From Deltaproteobacteria bacterium (GTDB taxonomy: Bacteria > Myxococcota > JACPTQ01), in the NCBI GenBank assembly GCA_016192705.1, contig JACPTQ010000021.1, forward strand, positions 41,968 to 105,967: 64,000 nt of DNA, in the 5' to 3' direction. Both the position numbers and the translations under genes were made by a program. The notes under the pieces are model-generated. The model ran no database searches. It was not told the origin of the DNA and saw nothing but the letters and a program-made list of their open reading frames with translations. Position 1 is the first letter of the stretch; every line of letters starts with the position of its first letter. This document shows, piece by piece, positions 53,278 through 62,189 of the stretch.

Positions 53278-55971
53278 TCATTCGTACTCGAGTGCTTCGA
53301 GGAGGTTTGTGCGGGCGGCGCGGTAGGCCGGTAGGAACGCGGCAATGAGCGCCACAATGAGCGAAACGATCGATATTTTGATCACCGCCTCGGTGGCGAA
53401 GTAGTAATCGATCTGAAAGCCGGCCTGGATTCCCGGGATGACGTGCACGTTGATCGCCGAGAGCACGCTGCCCGCGGCGACGCCGAGCACAGCGCCGACA
53501 AAACCCATCAGCACACCCTCAAACATGATCGCCTTCGCGACCTGCCGCGCGAGCGCGCCGATTGTGCGAATGACGGCGATCTCGCGCGTTCGCTCGATCA
53601 CCGCGACGATGAGCGTGTTCAAAAGTCCGAGAAGCGCGATAAGCATCGCCATGATCTCGATGTAGCTCGCGATTGAAAACGCTTGCCCGACGAAATCGCG
53701 CACTTTCTGTTTTAGTTCTTGATTCGTGAGGACGAACGCGGCGTAGCGTTCTTGCACGACCGCGCGAATATCGTCCTGTGCTTTCTCGTGCGCAATCCCC
53801 GCGTGTAAGTAAATGTTGAACGAGTCGACGCGCTTGTCGCCCCAGTATTTCCAAAACACTTTTTCGTCCATTGAGATGAGCCCAAAGACCGACGTGTAGT
53901 CGTGGTAGACGCCCACGACTTTGAACGGCTGAATACCGGCGAGCGGCGTCGGCACTTTGATCGTGTCGCCCGCGTGCAGGTTCCATTTCGTCGCGAGGTT
54001 CTTCGACACCACGACGTGATTCCCCTCGGCGAGCGCGCCCGCGGCCTTTTTTTCGTCCCCCTCGACCATCAAGAGTCGTCCGCGCGCGGCCCAGCGCTGC
54101 GACGGAAACGCGATGATGTCGGCGCGGCGACCCTCGATTTCGATCCCGATCATGCGGAGCTTTTGAATCTCTTTGACCGCCGGAACGCGCCGCATGATCT
54201 CGTCGGCGACCTCGGGGATCATAGGCAGCGAGACCGGCGAAATCATTTCGTGCGACGACGTGATCGTCATGTCGGCTGGCACAGTGACTTCGAGCCAGCG
54301 ATCGATCGACACGCGAAAACTTTCGACGTAGGTCGAACTTGAAACGGTGAGCGCGAGCCCCGTGAGCATCGCGCCAACGGTGACGCTCGTTCGCATCGGC
54401 GAGCGAAGCAAGTTGTCCGCGGAGAGGCGTCCCATGACGCCGCCGAGTCGCGTGACGATGGGCCGAATCGCATTGACGATGACCACGGTGAGCGCGGGCG
54501 TGAGCGCAACCGTTCCGAGGATGATGAGCATCGTCGAGCCGTAAACGAGTATTTCGATTTGGCGGCACGCCGGTATCGCGAGGATTCCGCCCGCGACGGC
54601 AAACGAGATGAGTCCGAGAATCGTGTAAACGCCGGAGCGTTTTTGAAGCGCGACCGCAAGGGTTGTGGGTCGCGTCGCTTCAACCGGCGAGACGCGTGCC
54701 GCGCCGAGTGCCGGCAGAATCGCCGAAAGCACCGCCGCGCCAGCGCCAAGGAGGAGGCTTCCAACGACGGCTGCCGTTTCGACGTGGATCTTGCTGATGT
54801 CCGCGGCAAGGATAAGCGTGGTGACGTTCGTAGCAGCAATCTTGAGCAGAAACTTTGCGAGCAACATCCCCGATAGGATGCCCAGCGCCGAACCGACCAG
54901 CCCCATGATGAGTGCCTCGATCGCAAACATCGCGACGCTCTGCGCGCGCGTGACGCCGAGCGCCCGCAAGACGCCGATTTCGCGGCGCCGCTGGACCACT
55001 GTGACCGACACCGTGTTGTAAATGAGGAACATCCCCACAAAAAGCGAGACGAGCGACACGAGCTTCAACCCGGCCTGCATTGTTTGGAGCAGCGTCTCTG
55101 AGTTTTTGCCGCGGTCGCGCGGACGCTCAACGCGCGCGACGGTCCCGACGACGGCCTGGATTGCATCGCGCACCTTCACGAGTTCGGCCTGCGACGCGGG
55201 AATTTTCTCCTCGACGATCTTTTCTTTGCCGTCCGCGCCCTTTTCAACCTTCTTGATCGTCTTCTTTGGCAAAAGGACGTTGATTTCGTCGAAGCGGCCC
55301 ACTTTGCCAAAATCCTTTTGCGCGAAGTCCGACGAGATGAGCGCGAAGTGGCCCCCGAAAACTTTCACGGGGCCAAACGACTTCAGCGTGCCGCGCATCA
55401 CGTACTCTTTTTCGCCGCGCGACGTGACGAGTGTGACCTTCGCTTTGCCGACCGCATCGCCGATCCCCATCTCGTCGGCGAATTTTTGCGTGAGGACGAT
55501 CGAATTCCCCTTGATGGCGAAGTCGAGCTTGTCCTCTTCTTCCATCACAAGGTCTTCGTCTTTGAAGTCCTTGTCGGGCACCGATTTGTCATCGACCGCG
55601 TCGACACCGAACACATGGAAAAGGCGCGGCCGCGCTTTGCCGTCGGGGCCGACGAGGCGTTTGCCGTTAACGGCGGTGAGCGGCACCGACGCGCGAATGA
55701 CGGGCACGGCGTGATCGACACCTTCGACCTTGCGCACCTTTTCGAGCCACTCTTCGTCGATGCCCGAGGAATCTCCCGCGACGACGAGCTCGCCGCGGCC
55801 CGCCGTCTCTTCGAGCATCGACTCGATGGCGACAAGCGTCGAGCGCGTGACGATTTCGATCGAGATGACCGACGACACGCCGAGCGCGACGCCCGCGGTC
55901 GTGAGAAACGTTTTGAGTTTCCCTTTGCGGAGAAAGTAATTCAAGCTGACGAGTCGAAGCAGCGTTCTCAT
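53278..55971 (-). CDS. FtsX-family ABC transporter permease (LolE/MacB-like)
   Basis: 897 residues: first membrane helix (LKTFLTTAGVALGVSSVISI), a MacB-type periplasmic domain (about 50-290), three further helices including IGVLRALGVTRAQSVAMFAI, a middle pair, then a second set after residue 500 (PMRTSVTVGAMLTGLALTVS), a second periplasmic domain and three C-terminal helices (EIAVIRTIGALARQVAKAIM). Two FtsX domains in one chain, as in DUF214-type exporters. Coupled by 12 bases to the ATPase at 55984. Probably moves lipoproteins or lipids. Confidence 0.85.
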   Translation of the reverse strand: MRTLLRLVSLNYFLRKGKLKTFLTTAGVALGVSSVISIEIVTRSTLVAIESMLEETAGRGELVVAGDSSGIDEEWLEKVRKVEGVDHAVPVIRASVPLTAVNGKRLVGPDGKARPRLFHVFGVDAVDDKSVPDKDFKDEDLVMEEEDKLDFAIKGNSIVLTQKFADEMGIGDAVGKAKVTLVTSRGEKEYVMRGTLKSFGPVKVFGGHFALISSDFAQKDFGKVGRFDEINVLLPKKTIKKVEKGADGKEKIVEEKIPASQAELVKVRDAIQAVVGTVARVERPRDRGKNSETLLQTMQAGLKLVSLVSLFVGMFLIYNTVSVTVVQRRREIGVLRALGVTRAQSVAMFAIEALIMGLVGSALGILSGMLLAKFLLKIAATNVTTLILAADISKIHVETAAVVGSLLLGAGAAVLSAILPALGAARVSPVEATRPTTLAVALQKRSGVYTILGLISFAVAGGILAIPACRQIEILVYGSTMLIILGTVALTPALTVVIVNAIRPIVTRLGGVMGRLSADNLLRSPMRTSVTVGAMLTGLALTVSSSTYVESFRVSIDRWLEVTVPADMTITSSHEMISPVSLPMIPEVADEIMRRVPAVKEIQKLRMIGIEIEGRRADIIAFPSQRWAARGRLLMVEGDEKKAAGALAEGNHVVVSKNLATKWNLHAGDTIKVPTPLAGIQPFKVVGVYHDYTSVFGLISMDEKVFWKYWGDKRVDSFNIYLHAGIAHEKAQDDIRAVVQERYAAFVLTNQELKQKVRDFVGQAFSIASYIEIMAMLIALLGLLNTLIVAVIERTREIAVIRTIGALARQVAKAIMFEGVLMGFVGAVLGVAAGSVLSAINVHVIPGIQAGFQIDYYFATEAVIKISIVSLIVALIAAFLPAYRAARTNLLEALEYE

Positions 55972-55983
55972 GCGTCGACCCTG

Positions 55984-56715
55984 CTACCCAGCCGCCACGG
56001 GCGATCCAGTCGCTGCGGCGTCGGTCCCGGCGGATTTGTGGTTGCGAACATCGTTTTCGACGAGGCCGTCGCGGAGGTGAATGACGCGATCGGCGTGATG
56101 CGCGGCGTTCGGGTCGTGCGTGACCATGACGATCGTGAGGCCGGCCGAGGCTTTTAGCTCGCGAAGGAGGTCGAAGATGCCGCGCCCCGTCGTTGTGTCG
56201 AGGTTGCCGGTCGGCTCGTCCGCGAGGAGGAGTGGCGCTTCCTTCACGAGCGCGCGCGCGATCGCGACGCGTTGCATCTCGCCGCCCGAAAGCTCGTCGG
56301 GCCGGTGACGTCCGCGTCCTGAGAGCCCCACGCGATCGAGGAGTGCATCGGCGCGGCGTTCGGCTTCCTTAGTCGCGACGCCGTCGAGCAGCGCGGGGAG
56401 TAACACGTTTTCGCGGGCGGTGAGCGTCGGCAGAAGGTTGAAAAACTGAAAAACGAATCCGATCTGCGAACGACGAAGGAGCGTCAGCTCGTTGTCGGAG
56501 AGTCCCGAGAGTGCGCGGCCGCCGATCCAAACTTCGCCCGCGGACGACCGGTCGAGCGCGCCGACCATGTGGAGCAAGGTGCTCTTGCCGGAGCCCGACG
56601 GCCCCATCACCGCGATGAACTCCGCCTTAACGATTGACAGCGAAACGCCGCGAAGGGCGTGCACGCGCACTTTTGTTTCGCCGTACCATTTCTCGAGCTT
56701 GTCGGTTTTTATCAT
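55984..56715 (-). CDS. ABC transporter ATP-binding protein (LolD/MacB-like)
   Basis: 243 residues from ATG 56715, the start of MIKTDKLEKWYGETKVRVHA. Walker A AVMGPSGSGKSTLLHMVGAL, Q-loop IGFVFQFFNLLPTLTARENV, signature DELSGGEMQRVAIARALVKE, Walker B LLLADEPTGNLDTTTG, and H-loop VMVTHDP. The family (FtsX-type exporters: LolD, FtsE, MacB) is clear. Coupled with the 897-residue permease, 12-base gap. The C-terminal tail after VHLRDGLVENDV is Ala/Gly-rich. Confidence 0.9.
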   Translation of the reverse strand: MIKTDKLEKWYGETKVRVHALRGVSLSIVKAEFIAVMGPSGSGKSTLLHMVGALDRSSAGEVWIGGRALSGLSDNELTLLRRSQIGFVFQFFNLLPTLTARENVLLPALLDGVATKEAERRADALLDRVGLSGRGRHRPDELSGGEMQRVAIARALVKEAPLLLADEPTGNLDTTTGRGIFDLLRELKASAGLTIVMVTHDPNAAHHADRVIHLRDGLVENDVRNHKSAGTDAAATGSPVAAG

Positions 56716-56781
56716 GGTGCATCGACTATCCCAGAGCGTCGTCGGACGTGTCAAATCACGGGAGCGGGTGCGTGCGGTCGG

Positions 56782-57705
56782 TTAGCGCCGACGCTTGCGG
56801 CGATGAACGACGATGGTCCCGCCAACAAGGGCGAGCGCGAACGGAAGGATGAGCGATACGTCGGTCGGGCTGAGCGTGCAGCAGATGCCAGAGCAAACCG
56901 TCGCACCGCCAGTTATTGTGGTTGTTGGTCCGGCGTCGACCGGTGTTCCGGTGCCCGCATCAGTGACGGGCGTGCCCCCGGCGTCATTCGTTGAGATGAC
57001 GCCAGAATCTGGTTCGACGATTCCCGCATCGGTATCGCCCGCGTCAACGTCGCCACCCGCGTCATCACCGGCGTCAGGCGGCGCGCCGCCATCGCAATAC
57101 GGCGATAGGGCGCTCGGATTCTGCTGTGTGGTTCGCGATGCCGGCGTCGGATCGCCGGGTACCCACGAGGCGCCGCTCACGAGCATACTGACGCCTGCGT
57201 CGGCGCCCGATGGCCCCGTCGAAATGTTCGAAAAGGTTCCGCAACCTGTGCCCGGCCCGGACCCCCACGACACGCAATGAAGCTGCGGCGTGAAGCCGCT
57301 GTAAGTGAGCTCGAGTCGTCCACCCGTCGGGTCGGTGCTAAAAATATTGATCGTTGAGTCTGCGCACGCCGTTCCCGCATCTTGCATCCCTTGCCAGTTT
57401 TGCGCGCTGAGGAGAAACGATCCGCCAGGACTCCAAGTTCCGTTGTTGTACGGGCCCCACAAAGTTGCGCCGTTGACGGTGTTGAACACCATTCCGCCGT
57501 CCGCGTCGTACATCGTCAAAACGGCGGTGTTGTGAAACGGCTCGCTCCCACTGTTATTGACGAGGCGAACGAACAGCTGCGAACCGTCGTTGGCCGGCGT
57601 TCCCCAGTAAATTTCCGCGATGCGCGCACTATGAAAATCGGCGAGCGCTGTGTTGGATGTGAGCGCGACGCCGAGCAAAAAGGCCAGTCGAATCTTCGTT
57701 TGCAT
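56782..57705 (-). CDS. Secreted protein with MYXO-CTERM-like tail
   Basis: 307 residues. Signal peptide (MQTKIRLAFLLGVALTSNTA); a beta-rich N-terminal domain (ARIAEIYWGTPANDGSQLFV, VRLVNNSGSEPFHNTAVLTM) resembling a lamin-tail-like or Ig-like fold; SRTTQQNPSALSPYCDGGAP; an Asp/Ala/Gly-rich linker (DAGDDAGGDVDAGDTDAG); and a C-terminal Cys cluster (CSGICC), hydrophobic helix and basic end HRRKRRR, as in MYXO-CTERM sorting signals. Such proteins are exported and anchored at the surface. Target unknown. Confidence 0.75.
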   Translation of the reverse strand: MQTKIRLAFLLGVALTSNTALADFHSARIAEIYWGTPANDGSQLFVRLVNNSGSEPFHNTAVLTMYDADGGMVFNTVNGATLWGPYNNGTWSPGGSFLLSAQNWQGMQDAGTACADSTINIFSTDPTGGRLELTYSGFTPQLHCVSWGSGPGTGCGTFSNISTGPSGADAGVSMLVSGASWVPGDPTPASRTTQQNPSALSPYCDGGAPPDAGDDAGGDVDAGDTDAGIVEPDSGVISTNDAGGTPVTDAGTGTPVDAGPTTTITGGATVCSGICCTLSPTDVSLILPFALALVGGTIVVHRRKRRR

Positions 57706-57791
57706 AAAAGAGCCCCTCCGTTTTTCTTGACCTTAAACGGGGATTCGTTGCGGGTCAAGGAATTGTGCGACTCTCGCTCAGCAAAACCACG

Positions 57792-59795
57792 TTACGGATT
57801 CGTCACAACGCTCTGGAACGCAGCACCGCGGCTCCAGACGTAGGCGGTCGCGAGCGAGACCCCTTCGACGCGCAAGTCCATGGCGGGCGTGAGTTTTGAG
57901 AGGGCGCGGAACAGGTCGGGGTAGTGCGGCCAGCGGCGCTCGTGCGTGAGGATGAGGACATCGGCGTCCCAAAGGCCGACGATTTGGACGCGCCGCGAGA
58001 GTTCGTTGTTGTCGTGAAGCCACGGGGCGCTGCGCTGGTATTCGCCGTTGTTCGGGAGAAACGTGACGCGGATGTCTCGCGTTTGGGATTGGGCGTTCAG
58101 CCAGACGACGAGGTCCTTGTAAAAGACGTCGTAGTACTGGCGCTCAAAGCCGTGGTGAACGGCGCCGCGCGTGCCACCAATGAGCGGGCTGTAGTACGAA
58201 AGTTCGTAGGGGTGGATGTAAGCAAGTTCGAGAGCTGCGGGCGCGAGGAGGAAGACACAAACTGCGGCGTCGCGGAGCCGCGGGCGTTTCGTGATGAAGG
58301 CGAAGCGTGGGCGCGCCGTGGCGATGTCGGTCGCGAGGCGCGATGCGGCGCAGAGCACGCGATCAAATCCGACGCCGGCAAGGATTGCGAGAAACGGGAA
58401 GAAGGGCGCGAAGAGTTTAACGCCTCCGTAGGAAGGGATGTTGGGAACGATGAGAATTCCGATCGTCACGGCGGCGTTGAGGGTGATGAAGAGGAGAAAG
58501 TCGGCGGGAGGAGAGGACGTTAAACGCAAAGACGCGGAGACGCCAAGGGAAGGAGCTTCTGTCTTTGCGCCCTTGCGGCTTAGCGCCTTTGCGTTGAAAT
58601 CCCCTGCTTGAGCGGGTTTCGCGAGACGTGCCAGTGCCGCGCGGGCATTCACCCACAGAGCTTCGGCGAGTCCGAGGAGCGAAAGGGCGTAAGTCACGAC
58701 GGGGGTTGTGATCGCCGTCATGACGATCGGGGCGTGCCACGGTGCGAATGGGTCTTGGTGGAAAACGGTGCCGCGATAAAAAAAGAGGATGCCGTAGTGT
58801 TTCGAATGAAACTCAAACCACCACTTGAGGTGTTCGAACGTGTTTGTCCAGAGGCGCGGCCAGAGCGCGAAGAAGAGGAGTGGGCCGAGAACGAGCATAG
58901 CGGGGAGGTTCAAGGGGAGTGGCCCGAGGCGCAAAAGACCGCCGTCGCGCCGGATGGCGCCCTGCGCGTGGTAGATGAAGTAGAGGCCAAGCGGAACGAG
59001 CGCGAACGGTGCGTTCAGCTTTGTGAGGAGCGCGAGGCCAAAGGCGAAGCCGGCGGCGAGACCCCACGTGTGCGAGCGGAGCCCGTACCAAAACGCGAAT
59101 GCTGTGAGGAAGTACGTCGCGGCGGTTGCGACGTCGAGGGTTGGGACGTGCGAGTCAAAAAAGAAGCGCGGCATCGTGAGGAGCAACGTGGCGGCGGCGA
59201 CGCCTGCGCGAGGCGAGACTTCGTCCCAGGTGATGGCGAAGACGAGCAAGATAAGGAGCGTTGCGAGGAGTGCGATGCCGAGGCGCGCGGCGATGAGCTC
59301 GGAGGTGAGGCGCGTGGCGTCGGCGAAGAGCCAGCGGGCGGCGCCGATGGCGGCTTTCGCGACGGGCGGGTGTTCGGGGTTGCACGGGTAACGGCAATTC
59401 CAGGCGCGGTCGAGGTTGGCGCGATCGAGCTTTGAGCCGCCGGCGAAGGCGCCTTTGCCGAGAAACCAGTCGGCGTAGAGCCTTCCAGCGCGAATGTAAA
59501 AGTCGTCGTCGTCGGTGAAGCCGGTGTCACGTGCGGCGAGCGCGTGAAGGCCGAGGGTGAAAACGGCGAGCGCGAATCCGATGCGCCCCTTGTTAGAGCG
59601 CCAAACGCGCGGGAGGCGCATGAGTGCGATCGCGACGAGCGCGGTGAGGACAAGCGCCCCGGCGTACCCTGCGGCGACGACGATGGGGCGCACGCTGAGA
59701 ATGGCGGCGAACGCGCCAAGGGCGATGACCGCGGCGAGCGCGAGCAGCGCGCGAAAGGGTGCCCGATCGCTTTTGAGGGCGGCGACAATCTTCAT
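57792..59795 (-). CDS. GT39/ArnT-like membrane glycosyltransferase with an in-frame repeat insertion
   Basis: 667 residues, about 10-12 membrane helices. Starts with FAAILSVRPIVVAAGYAGAL-type helices, then ARDTGFTDDDDFYIRAGRLY (acidic loop typical of GT39/PMT), CNPEHPPVAKAAIGAARWLF, SPRAGVAAATLLLTMPRFFF. A hairpin repeat at 58524-58604 adds AGDFNAKALSRKGAKTEAPS and LGVSASLRLTSS between helices at about residue 395-425. The C-terminal part (YIHPYELSYYSPLIGGTRGA) is soluble. ATGA overlap with the 59792 gene. Substrate unknown. Confidence 0.8.
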   Translation of the reverse strand: MKIVAALKSDRAPFRALLALAAVIALGAFAAILSVRPIVVAAGYAGALVLTALVAIALMRLPRVWRSNKGRIGFALAVFTLGLHALAARDTGFTDDDDFYIRAGRLYADWFLGKGAFAGGSKLDRANLDRAWNCRYPCNPEHPPVAKAAIGAARWLFADATRLTSELIAARLGIALLATLLILLVFAITWDEVSPRAGVAAATLLLTMPRFFFDSHVPTLDVATAATYFLTAFAFWYGLRSHTWGLAAGFAFGLALLTKLNAPFALVPLGLYFIYHAQGAIRRDGGLLRLGPLPLNLPAMLVLGPLLFFALWPRLWTNTFEHLKWWFEFHSKHYGILFFYRGTVFHQDPFAPWHAPIVMTAITTPVVTYALSLLGLAEALWVNARAALARLAKPAQAGDFNAKALSRKGAKTEAPSLGVSASLRLTSSPPADFLLFITLNAAVTIGILIVPNIPSYGGVKLFAPFFPFLAILAGVGFDRVLCAASRLATDIATARPRFAFITKRPRLRDAAVCVFLLAPAALELAYIHPYELSYYSPLIGGTRGAVHHGFERQYYDVFYKDLVVWLNAQSQTRDIRVTFLPNNGEYQRSAPWLHDNNELSRRVQIVGLWDADVLILTHERRWPHYPDLFRALSKLTPAMDLRVEGVSLATAYVWSRGAAFQSVVTNP
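58524..58604. repeat. Dispersed hairpin repeat, copy 2, in frame within a gene
   Basis: On the plus strand the left arm AACGCAAAGACGCGGAGACG and CCAAGG faces its complement CGCCCTTGCGGCTTAGCGCC to TTTGCGTTGAAATCCC. The sequence matches copy 1 (3861-3944) closely, in the same orientation and reading phase. It encodes about 27 residues of the glycosyltransferase without a stop codon. Confidence 0.8.
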
Positions 59796-60712
59796 GGCGT
59801 GGCGTCGTCCAATGCGATGGCGTCAAAAACAAAGTGGCGGCGATCGACCGATGCGGCGCGGATTTCGAACGTCACGCGCGTTTGTCCGCGCGGCGTCTGG
59901 ACTTCGTGTTGCTTCGGGCCGAGCCGATTTTCGAAGACGACCTTTTCGGACGGCGCCGTCTCGCCGTCGCCCACGCGAATCGTCACCTCAACCGAAGCGC
60001 CGCCCGCTTGAACGGCACCGTCGGCGAGTCCCCCCGTGACGCGAAGCTTCGTGCCGAGCGTCGCCTGCGCGAAGACGATTTGGAGGACATTGTCCTTGTG
60101 AGGGTGCGCCCAAATCCACGGCCGCTGCGCGCCGCCCACAACAACCGCACGCCGACCGACCGCACGCCAATCGTCGAGGTTGGGGCGTTCCGTGCACCAC
60201 CACGTCTCGAACGCGAAGACGCTGCACGGCCGCGCCGCGCGGTTTTCGCCCGCCTCGGGCCACAAGGCGACGCGCGCCGCATCAAGCCGCTCTCGAAACG
60301 CATAGACGACGCGCGGAGACGTCGCCGCGTAACGACGAAGGAGAAGTGCGCCAAGTTGCTCCTCAGATTCGAGGCGTCGACCGGCAAGCGCCGGCGGGAG
60401 CGTCGACACGTCGGTCGTCACGGCGAAAACTCGTCCGCTGTGTGCGAGAAAGTCCCCGTCAACCGGTCCGTAGATGTCGGTTGGGTGCGGGCGAAACGCC
60501 GTGACCGCCTCTGAGTGATACGCGGGGCGAACGACGATGCGATCGCCGTCGCGAAACTCCGCGGCGATTTTCGCGTGCGCTTGGCTCCACGTTGAAACGT
60601 CGGGTCCTCTGCGGCTGCCGCTTGCGGCGATCCACGCCCATGCGCCGACGACGAGCGCGGAGGTGACGAGGCTGCGTTCGGCGATTGCGTTGAGATTCAA
60701 GCGCGCGAACAA
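59792..60712 (-). CDS. Hypothetical protein coupled to the GT39-like gene
   Basis: 306 residues; the start is uncertain (TTG 60712, no clear ribosome binding site). An N-terminal hydrophobic segment (SLVTSALVVGAWAWIAASGS), then an alpha/beta part (AEFRDGDRIVVRPAYHSEAV) and a beta-rich C-terminus (TKLRVTGGLADGAVQAGGAS, FEIRAASVDRRHFVFDAIAL). It is coupled to the glycosyltransferase by ATGA overlap, so it may help in glycan assembly. No family recognised. Confidence 0.55.
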   Translation of the reverse strand: MFARLNLNAIAERSLVTSALVVGAWAWIAASGSRRGPDVSTWSQAHAKIAAEFRDGDRIVVRPAYHSEAVTAFRPHPTDIYGPVDGDFLAHSGRVFAVTTDVSTLPPALAGRRLESEEQLGALLLRRYAATSPRVVYAFRERLDAARVALWPEAGENRAARPCSVFAFETWWCTERPNLDDWRAVGRRAVVVGGAQRPWIWAHPHKDNVLQIVFAQATLGTKLRVTGGLADGAVQAGGASVEVTIRVGDGETAPSEKVVFENRLGPKQHEVQTPRGQTRVTFEIRAASVDRRHFVFDAIALDDATP

Positions 60713-60770
60713 TACCAGGAGCGGTTCTGGTGGCCAATCTCAACTTGTGGTTGGGCTTAGGTGCGCGGTG

Positions 60771-60965
60771 TTAGCGCGTGGCTTGGCGAGAAGCGGTCTG
60801 CCGGCTTCGGGCAGCGCGGCGTCGCGGTGACGGAACGACGTCGGGGCGGTCAAGGCGCCGGTCAAACACGGCCGCCACAAGGTTGACCTTCGCAAGCGCT
60901 TCGCGACTGACAGCCTCGACCGACTCGCGGTAGGCGTTCCAAATTCTGTTGTTGAGCGACACCAT
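60771..60965 (-). CDS. Small hypothetical protein
   Basis: 64 residues from ATG 60965, preceded by AGGAAACAACG, a plausible ribosome binding site. The N-terminal half (MVSLNNRIWNAYRESVEAVS) looks helical; the C-terminus is Arg/Ser/Ala-rich. No homology recognised. It could be spurious. The rest of the gap 60713-61157 holds a short CCCCA-CTC-TGGGG inverted repeat at about 61079-61091 and nothing else of note. Confidence 0.35.
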   Translation of the reverse strand: MVSLNNRIWNAYRESVEAVSREALAKVNLVAAVFDRRLDRPDVVPSPRRRAARSRQTASRQATR

Positions 60966-61157
60966 CGTTGTTTCCTGAGCCTAATCTAGAGCAATCCGCG
61001 GGCCGAACGGCGCCTCGAAAAAACCTCAGGAATCTAAGCATGAAGACCGAAAAACGTCGCACTTAGTGGTGTCAAAATCCCCACTCTGGGGTCACATGTT
61101 GCTCAATTGACACCTTATACGATTGAGACGGCACGCGGGTTCCCGTATATTTCGCCG

Positions 61158-62189
61158 ATGACCCATCGAATCATCGATCTTCGCAGCGACACCGTAACGC
61201 GACCTTCAAATGCGATGCGCGACGCGATTGCGCGCGCCGCTGTGGGCGACGACGTTTTGCGCGACGACCCAACGGTCGCGGCGCTTGAAGCCCGTTCAGC
61301 CGACCTCTTTGGACGCGCGGCGGCTCTCTTCGTGCCCTCGGGGACAATGGCGAACCAGATCGCGCTTAAATGTTACGTCGAGCCGGGCGACGAGGTTTTG
61401 TGCGCGGCCGGCTCGCACATCCTCTGGTACGAAGGCGGCGCGGGCGCTGCGATTGCCGGTGCGCTCATGACGCCGCTCGGCGACGGCGGGCTCTTTACGG
61501 CGCGTGATGTTGACGCGTACGTCCGTCCACCATCCGACAGCACGCCGCGCCTCGGTGTCGTGTGGGTCGAGAACACACACAATCGGTCCGGGGGTCGCGT
61601 TTTTCCGTTCGACGGAATTGAACGACTCCGCGCGTTGACGCGCGAACGCGGAATTGGGTTTCATCTCGACGGGGCGCGGATCTTTAACGCCTGCGTTGCG
61701 AGCGGGATTGCCACGCGCTCATTCGGTGCCGCGTTCGACTCCCTCTCGTTTTGCCTTTCAAAGGGGCTCGGTGCGCCGGTTGGTTCGGTGCTTGTTGGTG
61801 ACGCGGCGTTCATCGCGCGCGCGCGCCGTTATCGCCGAATGCTCGGGGGCGCGATGCGGCAAGCGGGGCTCCTCGCGGCGGCTGGCGTCTACGCGCTCGC
61901 ACACAACATCGACCGTCTTGCGATCGATCACGCGAACGCAAAGCTGTTTGCCGACCGGGTGTCACACGACTTTCGTGTTCTGTCGGCTCCCGAGACGAAC
62001 ATCGTTGTGGTCGAGTCGACGGCCGATGCTGCAGCCATCGTCGCGCGCGCCGCGGAGAAGGGAGTCCTTCTCTATGCGCTCGGATCGCGAACCATTCGCG
62101 CCGTCACTCATCTCGACGTAACTGAAGACGATGTGCGCCGCGCCGCAGATGTTCTTTGCGAGACGGCTACCGAATTGGAACGGGCTTGA
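61158..62189 (+). CDS. ltaE: L-threonine aldolase (low specificity type)
   Basis: 343 residues from ATG 61158. PLP-dependent enzyme that cleaves threonine or allo-threonine to glycine and acetaldehyde. Motifs: [99 protein letters not shown] and [18 protein letters not shown] with the PLP lysine. The C-terminal part is normal. The gene ends 23 bases inside the convergent sensor gene. Confidence 0.95.
   Translation: MTHRIIDLRSDTVTRPSNAMRDAIARAAVGDDVLRDDPTVAALEARSADLFGRAAALFVPSGTMANQIALKCYVEPGDEVLCAAGSHILWYEGGAGAAIAGALMTPLGDGGLFTARDVDAYVRPPSDSTPRLGVVWVENTHNRSGGRVFPFDGIERLRALTRERGIGFHLDGARIFNACVASGIATRSFGAAFDSLSFCLSKGLGAPVGSVLVGDAAFIARARRYRRMLGGAMRQAGLLAAAGVYALAHNIDRLAIDHANAKLFADRVSHDFRVLSAPETNIVVVESTADAAAIVARAAEKGVLLYALGSRTIRAVTHLDVTEDDVRRAADVLCETATELERA

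Noticed and set aside
60713..61157. tRNA or small RNA gene in the gap before ltaE
   Set aside because: No cloverleaf or TψC-like GTTCGA motif was found; only a short weak inverted repeat.
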